Origin: Frankiaceae bacterium
GTDB lineage: Bacteria; Actinomycetota; Actinomycetes; JAVEEJ01
NCBI GenBank assembly: GCA_030840515.1
Contig: JAVEEJ010000036.1
Location: 1-12,310 of the forward strand
DNA length: 12,310 bases
Reading direction: 5' to 3'
Shown here in pieces: positions 1 through 6,615 of this stretch; positions within the stretch are counted from its first letter, which is position 1, and the number at the start of each line of letters is the position of its first letter. A program made the position numbers and the translations under genes. Under the pieces are notes generated by a model. That model did not search any database. It was not told where the DNA came from and saw only the letters and a program-made list of their open reading frames with translations.

Positions 1-908
1 CGCACGCGCGCGAGGGCTTCGGCGACGGTGGCGTCGGGGGCGAGTACGACGGGCTCACTGGTCATGAGCCCACCGGCGGTGTCCTCGGAGTAGATGAGCA
101 GCCGTCGGACCGGCTCGGCCTCTTCCGGCTCCATGAGCTCGAGCAGACGCTGCGCGTCGGCTTCGGGCATCTCGGCGAGCAGGTCGGCGGCGTCGTCGGG
201 CCCCATCGCCTCGAGCACGTCGGCCGCGCGCTCACTCTCGAGCTCGACGATGATCTCGACCTGCTCGTCCTCCGGCAGCTCCTCGAGCACGTCCGCCAGC
301 CGCTCGTCGTCGAGCTGGCGCGCGACCTCACCCCGTCGCTTCGCCGTCATCTCGTGCATGACGTGGGCGAGGTCGGCCGGGTTGAGGTCCTCGAAGGTCT
401 GCAGCAGCGACTCGGCGCCCTGCGCGTCTCCGGAGTCCAGTCGCAGGCCGTCGACCTGGTCCCAGTCGAACGTCGTCACCTGGCCGCGTCGCCGGATTCC
501 CGTCGTACCCGTCTTCAACGCCACACGGGTCAGCAGCCAGTCGCGGCTGCGCTGCTGCTCCATCGCGACGTCGACGATCGTTCCTGCGGCCTCGCCGGCG
601 CGCACCTGCCGGTCGAGTAGCTCGGTCAGCACCATCGTCTCGCTGCTGCGCTGCTCGAACCGGCGCATATTCACCGTGCCCGTGATGATCACGGCGTCGG
701 CGTCGATGCTCGTCACCCGACCCATCGGGACGAACACCTGGCGCCGCGGCTGGACCTCCACCGTCATGCCGAGCACGCGGGGCGGCTGGCGGTCGGTGCG
801 CAGGGTCACGACGACGTCGCGCAGCCGGCCGACACGGTCACCGCTGGGGTCGAGCACAGCAGTGCCGGCCAGCCGGGCGATGAAGACCCTCGTCGGCGCG
901 CCGCTCAC
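1..908 (-). CDS. PRC-barrel / MgtE N-terminal / CBS domain protein (3' part beyond left edge)
   Basis: Only the first 302 codons are present; no stop is reached before base 1. In order the protein has a PRC-barrel-like stretch (about residues 6-95, with LAGTAVLDPSGDRVGRLRDV), a middle segment, a MgtE_N helical repeat (about 172-275, with LNPADLAHVMHEM, LEELPEDEQVEIIVEL and AMGPDDAADLLAEMPE) and the start of a CBS domain (from about 281, TAGGLMTSEPVVLAPDATV). Full MgtE magnesium channels begin directly with MgtE_N and end in five membrane helices. Actinobacterial proteins with a PRC barrel in front usually stop after the CBS pair and are soluble, so this is probably a cytosolic Mg2+- or nucleotide-sensing protein rather than a transporter (inference). 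The GTG at 908 is chosen because the conserved frame begins there; no strong ribosome binding site is visible. The unknown gene at 1000-1518 lies 91 bases upstream on the same strand. Confidence 0.88.
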   Translation of the reverse strand, partial: MSGAPTRVFIARLAGTAVLDPSGDRVGRLRDVVVTLRTDRQPPRVLGMTVEVQPRRQVFVPMGRVTSIDADAVIITGTVNMRRFEQRSSETMVLTELLDRQVRAGEAAGTIVDVAMEQQRSRDWLLTRVALKTGTTGIRRRGQVTTFDWDQVDGLRLDSGDAQGAESLLQTFEDLNPADLAHVMHEMTAKRRGEVARQLDDERLADVLEELPEDEQVEIIVELESERAADVLEAMGPDDAADLLAEMPEADAQRLLELMEPEEAEPVRRLLIYSEDTAGGLMTSEPVVLAPDATVAEALARV

Positions 909-970
909 AAGACCGTGCCATCTACGCTGCGCGGCTCCGCTCCGCTTTGCTGCTCGCTCACGCTGCGAGG

Positions 971-1021
971 CTACCGCCGGTGATCGCCCGCGCCCCGCAT
1001 TAGGCGAGGGGGCGGCGGTAG
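971..1021 (-). terminator. Hairpin spanning the stop codon of the 172-residue unknown gene
   Basis: Perfect 9-base inverted repeat: CTACCGCCG at 971-979 and CGGCGGTAG at 1013-1021. A nested alternative pairs CGCCCC (991-996) with GGGGCG (1009-1014). The TAA stop (1000-1002) lies in the loop. There is no T tract, as is common in high-GC actinobacteria. It could end or attenuate transcription from the upstream gene into the MgtE-like gene. Base pairing is seen directly; the function is inferred. Confidence 0.4.
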
Positions 1022-1518
1022 CGCGGACGGCCGATCCAACGCGGCATCGGCACCGCGCTACGGGCCGGGCTGCCCGGAGGCTCGGCGGCCCCGCTGTCGG
1101 AGGACAGCGCCCCCGGCTCTTCGAGCAGCTCACCGGTCGGGCGGATCCGGGTCACGATCGACTCGCTGGCCCAGCGCAGCGGTTGGCGCTCCCCGTCCGG
1201 CGGGTTGAGGCGGGCGGCATGGAGGACGGGTACGGCGGAGTCCCACTCACCACTGCCTGGCAGCACGCGCTCGACGGTGCCCACCCAGCACACGACGCGG
1301 CCGCCGGTGTCCTTGCTCTTGGCACTGACCGCAGCTTCGCGCGCTGTGGTGAGGCCGTCGATCACTTGCTCGGCTCCGCCGTGGACGACGTACACGCAGC
1401 CCTCGTGCCAGACGTACCAGACCAGTTGGGTGCGGTCCGCGCCCGGCACGTCGAGCCAGATGACACCGGAGCGCTTGGTCGCCGCTTCCACGATCGGCGG
1501 GACCTCCACCTCTTCCAC
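1000..1518 (-). CDS. Conserved hypothetical protein, possible split beta-barrel fold
   Basis: A 172-residue protein that I cannot name with confidence. The GTG at 1518 is chosen because AGG (part of GCAGG) lies about 9 bases upstream and the conserved-looking sequence starts there (VEEVEVPPIVEAATKRSGVI). Longer reading upstream would run into the divergent transporter gene. The first 120 residues are rich in beta-like strands (SGVIWLDVPG, LVWYVWHEGCVYVVHGG, GGRVVCWVGTVERVLPG). This strand spacing recalls pyridoxamine-phosphate-oxidase-like split barrels, a weak impression only. The tail (about 125-172) is low-complexity, rich in Pro, Arg and Ser, and probably disordered. No signal peptide or membrane helix is seen. 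Its start is 26 bases from the divergent EamA gene, so the two share a control region. It precedes the MgtE-like gene on the same strand. Confidence 0.75.
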   Translation of the reverse strand: MEEVEVPPIVEAATKRSGVIWLDVPGADRTQLVWYVWHEGCVYVVHGGAEQVIDGLTTAREAAVSAKSKDTGGRVVCWVGTVERVLPGSGEWDSAVPVLHAARLNPPDGERQPLRWASESIVTRIRPTGELLEEPGALSSDSGAAEPPGSPARSAVPMPRWIGRPRYRRPLA

Positions 1519-1544
1519 GACCGACAGCCTGCCAGGATCAGCGG

Positions 1545-2495
1545 GTGGCTGGTGAGCGCGGTGTGCCGGCTCAGCGACCTGCCGTCGTCGCCAGGCCTTC
1601 GCGCCTTGATCTCGGGCTGATCGCCGTGGCGGTGACCGGGGTGTCAGCATCCGGTCCCCTGATCGCGGTGATGGCCGTGCCGGCTATCGCCATCGCGTTC
1701 TGGCGCAACCTCATGGCATCGGCTGTGCTGCTGCCGGTCGCGCTTGTCCGTCAGCGACCCGAGCTCCGCCGGCTGACCGGGCATGAGTGGAGGGTGCTGG
1801 TGGTGGCCGGTGCCTTCCTCGCCGCGCACTTCGCCACCTGGATCCCCTCGGTGCGGATGACGGGAGTGGCCTCCTCCACGACATTGGTGGCCTCACAGCC
1901 CGTGTGGTCGGCGCTGATCGCGCGCAGGCAAGGCCACTACGTTCCCCGCCGGGCCTGGTTCGGCATCGCGCTCGCGCTGGTGGGGGTCGCGTTCGTCTCC
2001 GGAGTGGACGTGGCCGTGTCCGGCGAGGCCGTGGCGGGCGATGTCCTCGCAGTAGCAGGCGGCGCCCTCGCCGCCGCCTACATGGCTGCCGGAGCCGAAG
2101 CGCGGCGCACCGTTTCCACCACCGTCTACACATCGGTCTGCTACGCCAGCACCGCGCTGTTGCTGCTGCCCGCCTGCCTCATCGCCGGACAGGCACTCGG
2201 CGGTTACAGCGGCACGGACTGGTGGCGACTGGTTGCGCTCACACTGCTGGCGCAGCTGCTCGGCCACTCGGTCTTCAACCGTGTCCTGAAGACCACGTCA
2301 CCCACCGTGGTCTCGCTGTCGATCCTGTTCGAAGGACCAGGCGCCGCGACGATGGCCGCCATCTTCCTGCACCAGTACCCGCGGGTCGCGCAGCTTCCCG
2401 GGTTGCTGCTGCTTCTCGCCGGGGTTGCGGTGGTCATCCGGTCCGCCCGACCCGACCGCCCTGGCGACGCGGGCGAGGCCATCCCCGCTGAGTAG
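1545..2495 (+). CDS. EamA family (DMT superfamily) transporter
   Basis: A 316-residue integral membrane protein of the drug/metabolite transporter superfamily, with two EamA repeats (about residues 20-155 and 165-298) and about ten hydrophobic segments. Family-like features are SGPLIAVMAVPAIAIAFWRN near the start of repeat one, ASSTTLVASQPVWSALIA, and in repeat two TSPTVVSLSILFEGPGAATM followed by a last helix LLLLLAGVAVVI. These carriers export or take up small metabolites; the substrate cannot be read from sequence. The start is GTG 1545, supported by AGGA at 1534-1537 with a 7-base spacer; a second GTG at 1563 is possible. The gene is divergent from the 172-residue unknown gene and convergent with the Trp-rich gene, whose stop lies 9 bases beyond this one. 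Confidence 0.9.
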   Translation: MAGERGVPAQRPAVVARPSRLDLGLIAVAVTGVSASGPLIAVMAVPAIAIAFWRNLMASAVLLPVALVRQRPELRRLTGHEWRVLVVAGAFLAAHFATWIPSVRMTGVASSTTLVASQPVWSALIARRQGHYVPRRAWFGIALALVGVAFVSGVDVAVSGEAVAGDVLAVAGGALAAAYMAAGAEARRTVSTTVYTSVCYASTALLLLPACLIAGQALGGYSGTDWWRLVALTLLAQLLGHSVFNRVLKTTSPTVVSLSILFEGPGAATMAAIFLHQYPRVAQLPGLLLLLAGVAVVIRSARPDRPGDAGEAIPAE

Positions 2496-2504
2496 CCGCA
2501 CCGG

Positions 2505-3473
2505 TCAGGTGTTGGAGTCGGTCAACGGAACGAGCCAGGACTTCAGCTCGTGGAGCCTGGTCGCGTCCAGTTCATTGGGCGTGCCGAGCCACCAATCCCA
2601 GCCGCCGTCGGTCCAGCGGTGCATGTGCGGCCAGTTCATGAAGAGGTCCCATGGCTCGTCGGAGTGGCGTCGCCGCGCGAGGCTCCCATGGAAGTCAGCC
2701 TGGAGTGACGCCTGGAACGAACCGTCAGTGGCGTTCTCGTGCAGCATGACCTCGACGGGCAGCTTCAGCTCGAGCTGACCGACGCCCTGATCGGCCAGCC
2801 AACGCGCGCGTTGAGCCATCTCCAGGTCGTGTTCCGCGCGGTGATCGCGGGGTGGGTGGGAGGGACCGTCCCACTCGAACAGCTCGTCGGACAGGTCGAC
2901 ATCGAGCTCGAGCTCGGTCCACTCGGTGACAGAGTCGAACCCCTCGTTGCGGTCGCTCAGGACGAGTCCGGTCTCCGCGTCCACCGTCAGCACCAAAGGG
3001 AAGAGCTTGTGGGGCGGCGGAAGCAGCTCGACCTGCCAAGCGCTGCGCCCCAGGAAGGTGGTGGACACGGGGGCAGCTGCGGGGCGCGTGAAGTCGTCTC
3101 CCCGCCACCCGTCCATCTCGCGTCGCTGCGTCAGCACGCTGTCCGGCCAACCCCAAGCGGTCGTGCGACGAGGGAAGGCGGTCGGCTCGTCCTGTCCGTC
3201 TTCCCAGACCCAGAGCGTCCCCGGGCCTTGGATCGCCAGGAGGCGACCGTCCAGCTGCTCGCGGCGGGCAAGCTCGCCGCGCATGAGCACCCGGATGTGC
3301 TCCTCTTGGTGTCGATAGCGACCGTCGCCGGGGATCTCGAGGTCGGCGGGCTCGTCGTCGTCGGCCGGCTCCGCTTCGCGATGGCGCACCACGCCGCGCA
3401 TCGAGCGGTCGAGTCCCTCACCGACTGCCATGAGTGCCACCAACTGCGCGAAGCTGATCTCCTGGTCTGGCAT
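2505..3473 (-). CDS. Trp-rich hypothetical protein, possible LolA/RseB-like segment
   Basis: A 322-residue protein of unknown function with no signal peptide or membrane segment. Residues about 60-205 have the look of LolA/RseB-type lipoprotein-carrier folds: a strand resembling a bound-substrate readout (GTLWVWEDG), SAWQVELLPP, then VLTVDAETGLVLSDRNEGF and a closing ELDVDLSDELFEWDG. This resemblance is a pattern judgement, not a proven match. The C-terminal third is unusually rich in Trp and His (WDLFMNWPHMHRWTDGG followed by WDWW). ATG 3473 has no good ribosome binding site. A CATACT hexamer ends 6 bases before it, so a leaderless transcript is possible. The polysaccharide-deacetylase-like gene ends 35 bases upstream on the same strand, so co-transcription is also possible. 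Confidence 0.78.
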   Translation of the reverse strand: MPDQEISFAQLVALMAVGEGLDRSMRGVVRHREAEPADDDEPADLEIPGDGRYRHQEEHIRVLMRGELARREQLDGRLLAIQGPGTLWVWEDGQDEPTAFPRRTTAWGWPDSVLTQRREMDGWRGDDFTRPAAAPVSTTFLGRSAWQVELLPPPHKLFPLVLTVDAETGLVLSDRNEGFDSVTEWTELELDVDLSDELFEWDGPSHPPRDHRAEHDLEMAQRARWLADQGVGQLELKLPVEVMLHENATDGSFQASLQADFHGSLARRRHSDEPWDLFMNWPHMHRWTDGGWDWWLGTPNELDATRLHELKSWLVPLTDSNT

Positions 3474-3508
3474 CCGTGGAGTATGGCGATCGAGCCGCCG
3501 GGTCGGTG

Positions 3509-4612
3509 TCAGCCGCGAGGACGCGCCGGGTCGCGAACCCGTTCAACGTCGAGGAACTGCGCGAGACGTCGCGGGTTGGCGAAGGCCAGCCCGTCGACGT
3601 GACGCCGACTCATGACGACGACACCGTCCACGTTTTGACGGTGCGCGCGGATGTCGATGTCCAACTGGATCGTGAAGCCCGCGTCACGGAGCACCCGGCG
3701 GACCGCGACCGTGGGCCGCGCGCCGAACGGGTAGATCAGCGTGTCGACCGGGCCGAGGAGGTCGCCAACGAGGGCGGCCCACCGGGAGGTGTCGCGCGTC
3801 GCCGTCCGGACCGATGCACGTGACAGGTCGATGTGCCCGAACGTGTGGCTGGCGAACGTCCAGCCCGTCTCGCGCAGCCGTGCGGCGACAGCCGCGACCC
3901 GCGCCCGCGCTGCGGGGTCGGTCAGGTCGTGCTCGCCGAGCAGGCCCTCGTAGCCCGTGACAGCGATGACGCCCTTCGCACCGTCCGCCGAGAGCTCCGG
4001 ATGGCGGGCGACCGCGGCCTCAACCAGCGGCACGACGTCCTGGTCCGTGAGCCGCGGTCCGGTGCCGTCGTCGTACTCGGCCTTCACTTCGCCTTGCCCG
4101 TCGAGCACCAGGCGTGAGGCGAGGCCGCGCCCTGCGAAGTAGGCGTAGTAGTTGACGTCGTCTTCGGAAAGCACCAGGGGCCGGCGTCCGACGGGAACGC
4201 GGACCTGGCCCAGTGCCGCGCGATGCGCGTCGACCAGCGTCCACCCGTTGCGCCAGAGCTGCTCGAGCATCGCCCGAAACTCGCGCGCCGTCACGAAGTA
4301 GTCGCGGAACCCCTGACCCAGGCGGTCGCTGGTGAAAGCGAGCTGCGGCTCGAGTACCAGTGGGTGGACGAACAAGCCCTCAACGGGTCCGTGCCAAGCC
4401 ACCAGCGGGGGCTCCGGGGCGGCGGTCGCCACGGGCGTCGCGGGGATCGGAGCCGGCGTCTGCCCGAGCGCGATCGACGGCGCGTCTGACAATTGCCGGC
4501 TCGTGGTGAACAGCCCGTCGACGGCAAGCCACACCAGCGCCATGGTGATGACGGTCGCGAGTACGACGGGCATCGCGACCCGCCGTCTGCTGCCGAACCG
4601 CCGCGACCTCAT
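3509..4612 (-). CDS. Membrane-anchored polysaccharide deacetylase family protein
   Basis: A 367-residue protein with an Arg-rich N-terminus and one hydrophobic helix (about residues 13-34), then a Pro/Ala linker (50-70): a signal anchor placing the domain outside the cell. The domain matches a divergent NodB-like branch: HPLVLEPQLAF (83-93), EFRAMLEQLWRNGWTLV, the motif-1 equivalent SEDDVNYYAYF (149-159), VIAVTGYEGLLG (215-226), motif-2 SHTFGH (255-260, H256 and H260), YPFGA (294-298) and SRRHVDG (335-341). The Asp pair and HxxxH suggest a metal-dependent deacetylase acting on a cell-wall or secreted glycan, but motif 1 differs from the usual TFDDG, so the substrate is uncertain. ATG 4612 is backed by GGAGGTG just upstream. 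It is divergent from the CoA lyase gene across 103 bases. Confidence 0.88.
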   Translation of the reverse strand: MRSRRFGSRRRVAMPVVLATVITMALVWLAVDGLFTTSRQLSDAPSIALGQTPAPIPATPVATAAPEPPLVAWHGPVEGLFVHPLVLEPQLAFTSDRLGQGFRDYFVTAREFRAMLEQLWRNGWTLVDAHRAALGQVRVPVGRRPLVLSEDDVNYYAYFAGRGLASRLVLDGQGEVKAEYDDGTGPRLTDQDVVPLVEAAVARHPELSADGAKGVIAVTGYEGLLGEHDLTDPAARARVAAVAARLRETGWTFASHTFGHIDLSRASVRTATRDTSRWAALVGDLLGPVDTLIYPFGARPTVAVRRVLRDAGFTIQLDIDIRAHRQNVDGVVVMSRRHVDGLAFANPRRLAQFLDVERVRDPARPRG

Positions 4613-4669
4613 GGCACCTCCGCACCTTGAGACGCCGCAGGGGGCCTAAAGGTTGGCTGTGACGGACCT

Positions 4670-4678
4670 GGCTAGCCT
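4670..4678 (+). promoter_or_regulatory. Possible -10 box within GGCTAGCC palindrome
   Basis: The 103-base divergent region before the lyase gene contains TAGCCT (4673-4678), a plausible actinobacterial -10 hexamer, overlapping the 8-base palindrome GGCTAGCC (4670-4677). TTGGCT at 4653 is only 14 bases upstream, too close for an ideal -35. A start near 4686 would give a leader of about 30 bases. Weak evidence. Confidence 0.25.
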
Positions 4679-4706
4679 TGCCCCACCAGGTAGCCGAACA
4701 GCGTCC

Positions 4707-4712
4707 GGAGGA
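4707..4712 (+). promoter_or_regulatory. Ribosome binding site fixing the CoA lyase start
   Basis: GGAGGA lies three bases before ATG 4716 and decides this start over the upstream in-frame TTG 4653 and GTG 4659, which have no such site and would add a tail (VTDLASLAPPGSRT) unlike the family. Confidence 0.8.
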
Positions 4713-4715
4713 CCC

Positions 4716-5672
4716 ATGGCCGTCTCGCGTGCTCGCCGATCCTGCCTCGCAGTTCCCGGCTCCAGCCCGAAGATGCTCGGCAAGGCACAGGGGCTCCCCG
4801 CCGACCAGATCTTCCTCGACATCGAGGACTCGGTGGCGCCGCTCGCTAAGGCCGAGGCGAGGTCCAACATCGTCAGCGCTCTCAACGAGGGCGACTGGAC
4901 CGGCAAGACCCGCGTGGTCCGGGTGAACGACTGGACGACGCAGTGGACCTACGCGGATGTGATCGCCGTCGTCGAGGGTGCGGGGTCGAACCTCGACTGC
5001 ATCATGTTGCCCAAGGTGCAGACCGCAGACCAGGTCGTTGCGCTCGACCTGCTGCTCACGCAGCTGGAGAAGTCCAACGGGCTCGAGGTCGGCCGCATCG
5101 GCATCGAGGCGCAGATCGAGAACGCGCTCGGCCTGATCAACGTCGACGCGATCGCTACGGCGAGCCCGCGCATCGAGACGATCATCTTCGGCCCGGCGGA
5201 CTTCATGGCGAGCATCAACATGAAGTCACTCGTGGTGGGGGAGCAGCCGCCGAGCTATGACGTGGGCGACGCCTACCACTACATCCTGATGCGCATCCTC
5301 ATGGCGGCGCGTGCCCACGACCTGCAAGCCATCGACGGCCCCTACCTCCAGATCAAGGACGTCGACGGTTTCCGTCGCGTAGCGGGCCGATCCGCGGCGC
5401 TCGGCTTCGACGGCAAGTGGGTGCTGCACCCCGGCCAGATCGATGCCGCCAACGAGGTCTACTCGCCGACACCGGAGGACTACGACCACGCCGAGCTGAT
5501 CCTCGACGCCTACGACTACTACACCTCTGAGGCGGGCGGAAAGCGCGGGGCGGTCATGCTCGGCGACGAGATGATCGATGAGGCCTCGCGCAAGATGGCG
5601 CTCGTCGTGGCTGCAAAGGGCCGCGCGGCTGGATTGGCCAGGACGAGCAAGTTCGAGCCACCGACGGAGTAG
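4716..5672 (+). CDS. HpcH/HpaI (CitE-like) CoA ester lyase, probable malyl-CoA/methylmalyl-CoA lyase
   Basis: A 318-residue cytosolic TIM-barrel enzyme of the citrate-lyase beta / malyl-CoA lyase family. Visible motifs are RRSCLAVPGSSPKML (7-21), FLDIEDSVAP (33-42), VRVND with the substrate-binding Arg (R69), MLPKV (97-101), EAQIENALGL with a Mg2+-ligand Glu (E135) and FGPADFM with the Mg2+-ligand Asp (D162). The 27-residue spacing of the two metal ligands is what malyl-CoA lyases show. Close relatives in Streptomyces sit in the ccr locus, so the likely reaction is cleavage of beta-methylmalyl-CoA to glyoxylate and propionyl-CoA (and malyl-CoA chemistry) in the ethylmalonyl-CoA pathway. That role is inferred from family and from two other pathway-type genes in the window. 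It is divergent from the deacetylase-like gene. Downstream it is convergent with an exported-protein gene 10 bases away. Confidence 0.9.
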   Translation: MAVSRARRSCLAVPGSSPKMLGKAQGLPADQIFLDIEDSVAPLAKAEARSNIVSALNEGDWTGKTRVVRVNDWTTQWTYADVIAVVEGAGSNLDCIMLPKVQTADQVVALDLLLTQLEKSNGLEVGRIGIEAQIENALGLINVDAIATASPRIETIIFGPADFMASINMKSLVVGEQPPSYDVGDAYHYILMRILMAARAHDLQAIDGPYLQIKDVDGFRRVAGRSAALGFDGKWVLHPGQIDAANEVYSPTPEDYDHAELILDAYDYYTSEAGGKRGAVMLGDEMIDEASRKMALVVAAKGRAAGLARTSKFEPPTE

Positions 5673-5701
5673 CCGGCCAGGCCTAGGAGCGGTATCCGTC
5701 G
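5662..5701. terminator. Bidirectional hairpin over two convergent stop codons
   Basis: CGACGGA (5662-5668) pairs with TCCGTCG (5695-5701). The stem continues as TA/TA and CCG/CGG with one bulged G on each side of the TA, giving 12 pairs around a 14-base loop (5676-5689). The stop codons of the lyase gene (5670-5672) and of the convergent exported-protein gene (5683-5685) both fall inside. There is no T tract. Position and symmetry argue for a shared terminator. Confidence 0.5.
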
Positions 5702-6264
5702 ATGTCGAACCACAGGTTCGCTGAGGTGTCGCCGATCGTCTCCACCGCCACGACGCAGTAGGGGATGCCGACCCCGGCGGTCACCACCCATCCGGTGGGG
5801 AACGTCAGCTGCTGGCCCCCATTCGCGGCGACGGCCAGGTGCTCCGCGCCCAGGAAGGTCCACCCGTTGGTCTGCGCACTCGCGCTGCAGGAAGTGGTGT
5901 TGTTGGCCGGCCGGGACCAGGCCTGCAACTCCACGAAGTCCGGCGCTGTGCCGTTGTTCCGACCCACGATCGACGTCACGGTGAGGCGAGTTGCCCCTGT
6001 CCCTCCGGATACCAGGCTCGAGCTCGAACTGCCCGGGTAGAAGAAGACGCCTTTGTGGAAGGGCGTCGAGGGTCCTAGCGGGCGCTCGCCGAGCGTCCCC
6101 CCGACTCGCAGCGAGCCCGCGTCGACCCGAGCCTGCGAATGCGTGACGCCGTCCGCGATCGTCACGAACGAGGTGGCGGCGATGACCGCGGTGGGCGCGA
6201 GTACGACGGCGGCACAGGCGGCCACCACCATGACCGTGATCTGCTTGCCGGTAAACCTGCTCAT
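5683..6264 (-). CDS. Exported hypothetical protein
   Basis: A 193-residue secreted protein. Its signal sequence is short and basic followed by a hydrophobic core (MSRFTGKQITVMVVAACAAV, then VLAPTAVIAA), with cleavage probably near residue 30. The mature start (SFVTIADGVTHSQARVDAGS then LRVGG) is a pattern I recognise from small exported actinobacterial proteins beginning MSRFTGKQ; none has a function I know. The rest is Ser/Thr/Gly-rich and beta-like (ATRLTVTSIVG, FVELQAWSR, NLWFDIDGYRS). Two Cys in the mature part (TTSCSAS and IPYCVVA) could form a disulphide. ATG 6264 is backed by GGAGGG (6269-6274). It is divergent from the small winged-helix gene across 81 bases holding an inverted repeat, and convergent with the lyase gene. 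Confidence 0.85.
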   Translation of the reverse strand: MSRFTGKQITVMVVAACAAVVLAPTAVIAATSFVTIADGVTHSQARVDAGSLRVGGTLGERPLGPSTPFHKGVFFYPGSSSSSLVSGGTGATRLTVTSIVGRNNGTAPDFVELQAWSRPANNTTSCSASAQTNGWTFLGAEHLAVAANGGQQLTFPTGWVVTAGVGIPYCVVAVETIGDTSANLWFDIDGYRS

Positions 6265-6277
6265 GGCGCCCTCCGCT

Positions 6278-6312
6278 CGTCGAACGACTCCTAGCGAGCG
6301 TAGGGGTCGACG
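6278..6312. promoter_or_regulatory. Dyad-symmetric element, candidate operator
   Basis: CGTCGA (6278-6283) pairs with TCGACG (6307-6312), and CTCCTA (6288-6293) with TAGGGG (6301-6306) at five of six positions. The centre is GCGAGCG, and four extra bases lie on the left side. It sits in the 81-base divergent region between the exported-protein gene and the winged-helix gene, so it could be bound by that regulator. Function is inferred. Confidence 0.35.
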
Positions 6313-6345
6313 CCCCCCAGCGGTGCCCAGTGAGAGGGTTGCTCT

Positions 6346-6615
6346 GTGGAGGGGGTCGCCGGGTTGGTGGAGTTGCTCAGCCGGCGCGGGACGCTCGAGG
6401 TCATCGGGGCACTGGAAGGACCTTCACTCACGTCGCGGGCGCTTGAACGTCGGCTGCATCCGCTCAGCCCCAGCGTGGTCGCGCAGCGGGTGCATGAGCT
6501 GCGCGACCTCGGGGCCGTCGAGGTGGTGCCTGAGAACGACGAGCTGCGCCTGTCAGGAAAGGGCCGGCGCCTGCAGGGCGAGCTAGCGCGGCTCGCCCGG
6601 TGGCTCGAGGGCTAG
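6346..6615 (+). CDS. Small winged helix-turn-helix regulator (HxlR/MarR-like)
   Basis: An 89-residue protein that is almost entirely one winged-helix domain. GTLEVIGALEGPSLTSRALE corresponds to helices 1-2, SPSVVAQRVHELRDLGAVEV to the recognition helix and following strand, and NDELRLSGKGRRL to the wing and start of the last helix. The layout follows HxlR-type regulators (roughly G-x-L-x-V-I-x-A-L, then S-x-x-V-x-x-R-V-x-E-L). There is no sensor domain and no Cys, so any signal must come from a partner or a ligand in the dimer interface. GTG 6346 follows GAGAGGG (6332-6338) by 7 bases. It is divergent from the exported protein at 5683-6264, and its stop interlocks with that of the next minus-strand gene. 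Its neighbours make control of the exported proteins plausible, but this is inference. Confidence 0.72.
   Translation: MEGVAGLVELLSRRGTLEVIGALEGPSLTSRALERRLHPLSPSVVAQRVHELRDLGAVEVVPENDELRLSGKGRRLQGELARLARWLEG

Noticed and set aside
924..967. Repeated ACGCTGCG blocks as a repeat array
   Set aside because: Only two copies in a GC-rich low-complexity stretch; no regular unit or spacer, so neither a CRISPR nor a tandem repeat.
94..1620. 508-codon plus-strand open frame
   Set aside because: It is antisense to the PRC/MgtE-N/CBS gene and the 172-residue gene; the translation is Ser/Arg-rich low-complexity with no domain.
2739..3602. 287-codon plus-strand open frame
   Set aside because: It is antisense to the Trp-rich gene. 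The minus-strand reading has balanced composition and plausible strands; this one does not.
4653..4715. Upstream TTG/GTG starts for the CoA lyase
   Set aside because: GGAGGA directly before ATG 4716 and the family N-terminus favour ATG 4716.
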